This document shows positions 17,102 through 21,991 of a stretch of DNA of 21,991 nucleotides, piece after piece. The notes under the pieces were generated by a model that saw nothing but the letters and a program-made list of their open reading frames with translations, searched no databases and was not told the origin of the DNA. The DNA lies in NCBI GenBank assembly GCA_004151065.3, contig NWUY0300006095.1, positions 81,197 to 103,187 of the forward strand. Reading direction: 5' to 3'. Origin of the DNA: Larix sibirica (lineage: Eukaryota; Streptophyta; Pinopsida; Pinales; Pinaceae). How positions within the stretch are numbered: the stretch's first letter is position 1; each line of letters begins with the position of its first letter. The translations under genes and the position numbers were made by a program.

Positions 17102-17570
17102 ATTGTACATTCTAGCGAGAAGCTGGTTGAGCCTTCTAGCTTTGAGGAGGCATACGTAAAGCATTCAAGGTAGGATGCCATGGAGATAGGTTCAAAACTT
17201 ATTGTGGAATCAGGGATTGATTCCAGGCTTGCAATTGTTGTAGAGTACAAGGAAAGGGTTTTTGGATTCTCTCAAGCAAAGGAAGTTGACCTAGTTAAGC
17301 TTGATGCATCAGTTGTTCGAGGTTTTGAGGTGCATGGGTGAGATACCCCTAATCATAGGTTGTTGACATTTTTGGTCCATGACTGACTTGAGGGATGGTG
17401 GAGTTTGGCAGGTTTCCAATGATCCAAGTTTATGTTCCTTCAAATTTAAAAACGGTCTACATTCTTTGGAGATTTGAGATGTTGTGATGGCATCTTGTGT
17501 TGTTGGATATTATGATACTTCTACAACTTACATGATCTACATTTCAACACAAAAGGAAGATATTGGTAAA

Positions 17571-17863
17571 CAAAGATGTTAAGTTTGATGAGGATTTGAG
17601 GTCTTCTAGTTCATAGGGTTCTTCAAAGATTGAAGGGAATGAGGAGGTTGTAGTTCTAGAGTCTGATTCAAAAGTTAGAGCAATGTAAAAGGTGGATATG
17701 CCTTCAACTTCTACCCCAGCACACAAGAGACCGAGATGGCTTACCCAGACATTGCAAAAGGCATAGAAGTAGGCAGGAGCACTCACATCTTCAATGAGGG
17801 CAAATATACTTGTTATCACCAAACTTGTAGTTGCCCCTAGAGATAGATCCAAGATGGATGGCA
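17571..17863 (+). pseudogene. pol: Copia integrase tail or hinge, copy 2, slightly longer
   Basis: Corresponds to 11560-11827 plus 25 more bases that keep coding in the plausible frame (VVAPRDRSKMDG) up to the N at 17864. Confidence 0.6.
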
Positions 17864-17864
17864 N
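17864..17864. other. Single N: contig join 3
   Basis: On the left the copia pol remnant is cut in mid-sequence. On the right begins an unrelated LINE on the other strand. The real distance is unknown. Confidence 0.8.
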
Positions 17865-17899
17865 ATAAAAGGAGGAAATACATGATGTTTTCCCTTACC

Positions 17900-18240
17900 T
17901 ATTCATCCTCCAACCATGGCTTAAATCTTCTACAATTGATGAACCTCTCCATCTCCCTTTCCCATTTGTGGGTCTTTATGCCGTAGGTCATACCTCATGG
18001 GATGGAAAGTTATGATGAGGTGGAAAATAATTTATTCCTTGTCTTTGCATACTACACCTCTATAGGTTTTCTCATGTAAAAACTCATTTTTCAAGCAATA
18101 AGATAGAAATATATGAGTCTTATGAGGGGATTTGAGCTTACAAACTAAATCCCACCACCATTCACTGTGATTTTCCTCCAGTGGAAGGAATGTTACCTTG
18201 TAACCCAACCTAATAGTGTATGATCCTCCACATTTGTTGC
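17900..18240 (-). pseudogene. zf-RVT domain of the second LINE
   Basis: The minus-strand frame reads GGSYTIRLGYKVTFLPLEEN (from about 18229), EWWWDLVCKLKSPHKTHIFL (about 18165-18110) and CLKNEFLHEKTYRGVVCKDK. The family pattern is SVKxGYxxL...WWxxVWKLKxPxKxxIFLWxxLxNxxxTxxxLxxR. It is read almost without stops to about 18020, then decays (stops near 18017 and 17925). The zinc ligands of the family that should follow are not visible, so the domain is incomplete. Confidence 0.75.
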
Positions 18241-18379
18241 CTCCCCAACCAATGTGTTCTCCCTCTCTATAATGTAGACCAAGTTATTGATCAACTAAAT
18301 TATTCCAACACACAATCTTCTCTAAGTTTTCAATCCTCCATTGTCCTCCATCCAAACAACTATAAGCCTTCCCTTTCAA

Positions 18380-18615
18380 CCTTGTATAAATCCCTAACCT
18401 ACCTAACCCACATATCATACCTAACCAACCTACCCCACTAACCTAGTACAAAATCTAATCCACCTAACCTACATAAACCATCCAACAAACATGCCTAACA
18501 CACCTACCTAACACACCTGACCACTAATGTAACCCACTAATATATCTAACCTACCAACCCACATAACTTATCCTAACCAACTAACCTACCCTACACATAT
18601 AACCCACATAAGCCT
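18380..18615. repeat. Low-complexity CCTAAC-rich block (GGTTAG on the other strand)
   Basis: Words CCTAAC, CTAACC, CCTACC and ACCCAC recur dozens of times with irregular spacing, and guanine is almost absent from the plus strand. It is not a clean telomere array (CCCTAAA or CCCTAA): the spacing and unit vary. It falls between the C-terminal RT segment and the zf-RVT domain of the second LINE. Confidence 0.75.
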
Positions 18616-18940
18616 CTAACCTAAATTGATTATGTTTGGATGCTAAAGAGACATTGCTTAGATGCTAAGGAGACACTACTTGGATACCATTGGAATGTTG
18701 GAATGGCCTATTGAGATGACACATGGACGATAAAGAGACACACATTGGAAATTACTGGGACCATAAGGATGCTAATGATATGCTACTTCCCGGTTGAAAG
18801 GATGCTACTAAGATGCAACTTTCTCCCAATTTTAACATACACAAAAAGGTGGCAAAAAGGACCTATAGTGGTAGTGACATCTTATGAATGAAATCTAGTG
18901 AACAAATCCTCACTAATTATGAAATTCCCCTCACATCCTA
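18616..18940 (-). other. LINE C-terminal sequence, poorly preserved
   Basis: It lies between the conserved segment ending near 18960 and the low-complexity block. Short recurring words (GATGCTAA(G/A)GA, ACATTGG) occur at 18640-18790. No clear motif. Confidence 0.4.
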
Positions 18941-19545
18941 TCCAACCATCCGATTGAAAATGACTTACCTTTATTCCCCACCAACCACGATAGGTGTCTT
19001 CCAATGATGTGGTAGGCCAAAACCATGGTTTTCCAAACAATCATTCCTCCTCTAGAACTCTTTTATGGGTCTTGAATATTGTCCTCCATAGAATAAGGGG
19101 AAATATCCTCATTGATCCTAATCTAGTGCCAAAGTCCCTTAGAAGATAATATTTTCCAAAACACTTTGCAGCACTCAAAGCTTGTGCAAAAATTTGTAAA
19201 TTTTGAGAGCCCACCCTCCATTTGGCTTGGGTTTTTCCCAATGAGCTCACTTGATTAGAGGGATATTGTGCTTATGATTTTGACAAGCCCAAAGATAGTG
19301 AAAGCATTATTCCATTATTCTATTGAGAATGTTGTTTGGGATAAAAGAAGACATCAAGTAATCAATGTAGCTTCATATACAAACTTAATAGGATTTAACC
19401 TCCCCTCGATTGAATGCCATATATTGTACCAAATGGAGAGGTTCTTCTCAATCCTCTCTAGGAGCCAATCCCAATCTTCAATCCAATAGTAATTTTCTTT
19501 CAAATTGAACCCTAGATTCTTGATTCTCTTATAAAATGGAAGCAA
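18941..19545 (-). pseudogene. LINE reverse transcriptase thumb and following region
   Basis: From 19545 the minus strand reads LPFYKRIKNLGFNLKENYYW, DWDWLLERIEKNLSIWYNIW, HSIEGRLNPIKFVYEATLIT: the family segment PxxYLGxPL...WDxxIxRIxxRLxxWxxxxLSxAGRxxLIxxVL. Later come SSLGKTQAKWRVGSQNLQIF (where the family has KxxGGLGIxxL) and AQALSAAKCFGKYYLLRDFG from 19250 to 19041, then WKTMVLAYHIIGRHLSWLVG in another frame near 19050-18980. Three frame changes and stops such as those around 19355-19250 show decay. These segments help to hold primer and template in an active enzyme. Confidence 0.8.
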
Positions 19546-19559
19546 CTTCTAAGGGAATA

Positions 19560-20260
19560 AGGTTGTTATATGTTTCTATTGCAAGTTGACCATCAAGGAG
19601 CATGAGAGTGTAGATTTTAATGCATGAATTTGCATCCCGATGGCTTTACATAAAAAAATGAAGAGCCCTTTCAATGTCCTTAGTATCACAATAGATCCAT
19701 TCCCAAATATCATAACATCATATACAAATAAAATATGTGTCACCTATATATCTTTTGACACCCTAATCCCCTTAAAAGAGTAATCATTGTGTAACTTCTT
19801 CAAATACCAACGTTAATCCCTCAACCACTAGCAAAAACATCATAGGAGATCATGGGCATCCCTACCTAAAGCTTCTTGTGCGTTTGAGAAAGTAGATACT
19901 AAGCAATTAATCTAAACAACAAATGTAACTATGGAGAAGCAACCCTCAACCTAGTGAACAAAAGGAGCCTAAAAATCCACACGGAACATTAATAAATTGA
20001 TATAAAGGTAATTGACTATTGGATATAAAGCTATTTGACTATGTTATAAGCATTAGGGGGATAAATATTGACAACAAAATTTAATGACTTCTTGACTTTA
20101 ATATTGTATAAAGCCTCCTATGATATGCCTATTACATCCATAATAAACCACACTTCCAAAAGTCCAAATTGTTGAATACTCTTTGATGTAATTGAAGATA
20201 CGATTACATAGTGAGATGGGTCTCTTACAACATGAAATGAAAAGTAAAGTCAAAACCCCA
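19560..20260 (-). pseudogene. LINE reverse transcriptase core with lost catalytic site
   Basis: In order on the minus strand: KRPISLCNRIF (about 20230-20195, family RPISLxNxxYK), NRHIIGGFIQY (about 20130, family EQxGFVxxRxI), LNFVVNIYPPNAYN (about 20080-20040, motif A, family LDxxKAYD), GCFSIVTFVV and SFR-stop-GCP-stop-SPMMFLLVVEGL (about 19880-19815, family GxRQGCPLSPxLF), and THILFVYDVMIFG (19740-19700). The last is the catalytic FADD motif; here it reads F-V-Y-D-V (19714-19728), so one of the two aspartates is Tyr. Motif A has also lost its first Asp. Several stops and frameshifts. Clearly inactive. Confidence 0.82.
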
Positions 20261-20640
20261 AATAACGAGGATAGACTAACTACAACCTAGAGGTGTTATC
20301 TACTATCACCTTGATAACCACCTCCCTACACTTCTGGTTGACTCTTCTCCAACTCTAGGGGATTCCCTAGATAGGATTGTTAGGCTATGGCAATGAAGGA
20401 ACAAAGATGATTTGAAGAGTTACCCATGGGAAAACTTGAGGTCTTAGTAGTAGTATAGTTGATTGCAGTGTTTTAAAGACTAATGTCAATCCTAAGGTGA
20501 TGAAGTCAAGGGAATAGGTCCTATGAAGGGGGCAGGTTCATGAGAAAACTAGGGAGAATTAAATCCCATGTGATGCCAACCAATAAACCCTAATATGTTG
20601 CATCATAATTGTAGAAATCACTAAGAAACTGCTCCTCTAA
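20261..20640. other. No recognised feature; may be the 5' side of the second LINE
   Basis: On the minus strand this is where the LINE region before RPISL would lie, but I see only short frames with many stops and no motif. Confidence 0.4.
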
Positions 20641-21592
20641 CGACATTCCAGAATAGCGTTCAAAAGAAACTACTACTCTAAAGACATCTGATATACATAA
20701 CAGAAATCATAGACCAAGCACTCAACAAAATATTTGTCGGTGCTGGAGCAGAACAGTCTAGATTGGAAATGACTGGCACACACGGCTATGGGAATTTATT
20801 TGCGATCTGTTTGAAATGTCCTCTTAGTACATATGTGTCCCCTTTTTATGTAATCTGGGTATAAAGTTCTGGGGATCACATTCTAATCTCGCATTTCGGC
20901 AACTCCATTTAACTACGAAATGCTGTCACCGCTATTAGGATATCAAGTTTCCGCCTTTTATTCTAGATGCTGCTACAGGAATCATCTCTGAGTGCTGAAG
21001 ATAGACATCAAATATACACTGTGATAGTCTGTGTATAATTCGTGGCTTGGAAATGATTAGATTGTCCTCAGAACATATGCTTACTTTCTCAATCTCAATA
21101 CAATTCCACAGCAGAGGACTGAAACGTTCTTTGACCATCTGGGAATCTGATTGCATGATGTTGTTCTGAGAAGCACGACATCATATAGACCAGATCCACC
21201 TAATCCTTCAAATACAATATACTGTCCTTTCCGTCACTTCTTTTGAATGCTGGGTTTTAGATCCACAACCAATCCCTTGCCTCGGTCACTGCAATGTTTT
21301 TCTTTCAAGAGACTGAAAATCGTAGAGCCATAACAATCAGCGTGGCCTCCTTCAGGATCAGGTTCATTTTTAGTCTGAGGCAGAGCACCTCATCTACTGA
21401 CACGAACGTTATTCTTTCTAAGCTCCTTCTCGGGAAAGCTTTGATACGAGAGGAAGGGGGATTTCATAATATATTCAAGCCTGATCCCGGCAAGAAACTA
21501 TTCATAACATACCCAGAATACACCAGAATTAATTCACAGGGTTGGAAAATTGCTGCCACAGGGGGCTGCCCTTTATAACCCTGCCCTTATTT

Positions 21593-21611
21593 GCAAATTT
21601 CAGAAATTTGC
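21593..21611. other. Short perfect hairpin
   Basis: GCAAATTT, loop CAG, AAATTTGC: 8-base arms with a 3-base loop. AT-rich; it could be chance. Confidence 0.5.
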
Positions 21612-21833
21612 CTGACATCTTTAATGTTCAGTTCAGAAAAATCTTTCAGATCATGCTCAACGATTAACAAAGGATCTATACTAGCAAAGCTCAACATCAT
21701 GAATTATTCACATCCATAGCTTGATCAACCTATAAATCTCCAAGTGACCACCCACGCAAATAGGGGGTAATATTTGGCTCCAACCGGCAGACATGCACTC
21801 TTCTGTGGAGCAATGTTTTAAAACAATGATTAA

Positions 21834-21876
21834 GACTCGGAATCTGTCAAGGATCAACTCTGGACTCGGAATCTGT
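21834..21876 (+). repeat. 14-base direct repeat GACTCGGAATCTGT
   Basis: Exact copies at 21834-21847 and 21863-21876, spaced 29 bases. The 15 bases between also share AC-rich words, but not as a further unit. Confidence 0.85.
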
Positions 21877-21991
21877 AATGACTTGGGCGAGTTGAATTTA
21901 ATGATTAGGTTTACTAAAAAAATACATAAAATATTTAAATTTTAAAGAAAAACAACATTTTCAAGATTCTAATTCATGATTCCATAGCATT

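Larger units (their letters stand above)
11829..17838 (+). repeat. 6010-base block, copy 2 of 2
   Basis: Same content as 5818-11827, shifted by 6011 bases. One mismatch seen (11851 G versus 5840 T). This copy runs 25 bases further at its right end, to the N at 17864, while copy 1 has 26 extra bases at its left end (5792-5817). Confidence 0.95.
11829..17863 (+). mobile_element. Ty1/copia element, second copy (probable assembly duplicate)
   Basis: All features of the first copy recur with the same stops and frameshifts. The extra 25 bases (17839-17863) extend the hinge region by a few codons (RDRSKMDG), which continues the copia pol sense and shows that the true locus goes on past the point where the first copy stops. 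Confidence 0.8.
17900..20260 (-). mobile_element. Second LINE: RT, thumb/C-terminal region and zf-RVT, decayed
   Basis: On the minus strand the order is reverse transcriptase motifs (about 20260-19560), the thumb segment (19545-19041), a conserved C-terminal segment (about 19060-18960), a low-complexity block, then the zf-RVT zinc domain (about 18240-17900). This is the ORF2 order of plant LINEs. Upstream parts (endonuclease, ORF1) were not found between 20260 and the window end, and the 3' end is cut by the contig join. Many stops make it non-functional. Confidence 0.8.
20641..21991. other. Unassigned 1.35 kb without visible transposon signatures
   Basis: Base composition is more even than in the rest, and no LINE, copia or gypsy motif appears in any frame I read. 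Open frames include plus 21294-21578 (94 codons, ending AATGGCPL) and minus 20935-21156 (73 codons). On the minus strand across 21578-21250 there is also a nearly open reading (GQPPVAAIFQPCELILVYSG..., one stop). I cannot tell which, if any, is coding. It might be single-copy sequence near a gene or an unknown repeat. Confidence 0.4.

Noticed and set aside
5818-17838. Tandem LTR-internal-LTR-internal array made by LTR recombination
   Set aside because: Possible for such elements, but the identity extends over everything including the nested insertion, and the break points coincide with Ns. An assembly duplicate is simpler.

Overview
The window looks like a stretch of plant nuclear DNA made almost entirely of decayed retrotransposons. 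I see no intact cellular gene, no rRNA or tRNA gene, no CRISPR array and no bacterial-type operon. The element types fit a seed plant: a Ty1/copia element with an initiator-Met tRNA primer site, a small Ty3/gypsy-related LTR element, and plant LINEs with an RNase-like zf-RVT tail. The density of old, stop-riddled copies suggests a large genome such as a conifer or other gymnosperm, but that part is a guess from general familiarity.

The scaffold carries three single N bases, at 5791, 11828 and 17864, which split it into four pieces. Piece 1 (1-5790) holds a LINE on the minus strand (about 2520 down to the window edge: ORF1, endonuclease, endonuclease-RT linker), a 50-bp minisatellite (2793-2992), an RNase H remnant on the plus strand (3045-3188), and about 2.5 kb with nothing recognisable. 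Piece 2 (5792-11827) holds a Ty1/copia element whose LTR is interrupted by a 2.0-kb LTR element (6295-8290). The copia part then continues with TATA box, CT tract, telo-box-like motifs, primer binding site, a gag reading frame with several stops, a tandemly duplicated zinc-knuckle/protease block and scrambled pol remnants.

Piece 3 (11829-17863) repeats piece 2 over 6010 bases at a constant offset of 6011. I found one mismatch, 22 bases from the left edge of the shared block. Each copy stops or starts at an N. The most economical explanation is one locus placed twice by the assembler. A real, very recent tandem duplication is the alternative.

Piece 4 (17865-21991) holds a second minus-strand LINE (about 20260 down to 17900: reverse transcriptase, thumb and C-terminal region, zf-RVT), with a low-complexity CCTAAC-rich block between the thumb and the zf-RVT domain. 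It ends with about 1.7 kb of unassigned sequence that lacks obvious transposon signatures.

No genes here cooperate in a pathway. The layout is one of successive insertion and decay: the copia element came first, the 2-kb element then landed in its LTR (its two LTRs differ by roughly 10%), and the 6-kb copying, if real, came much later. I did not find a new biological system. The best leads are the N-bounded duplication, the small RT-less element with a structured leader and a YIPPHLR motif, and the telo-box-rich copia leader.
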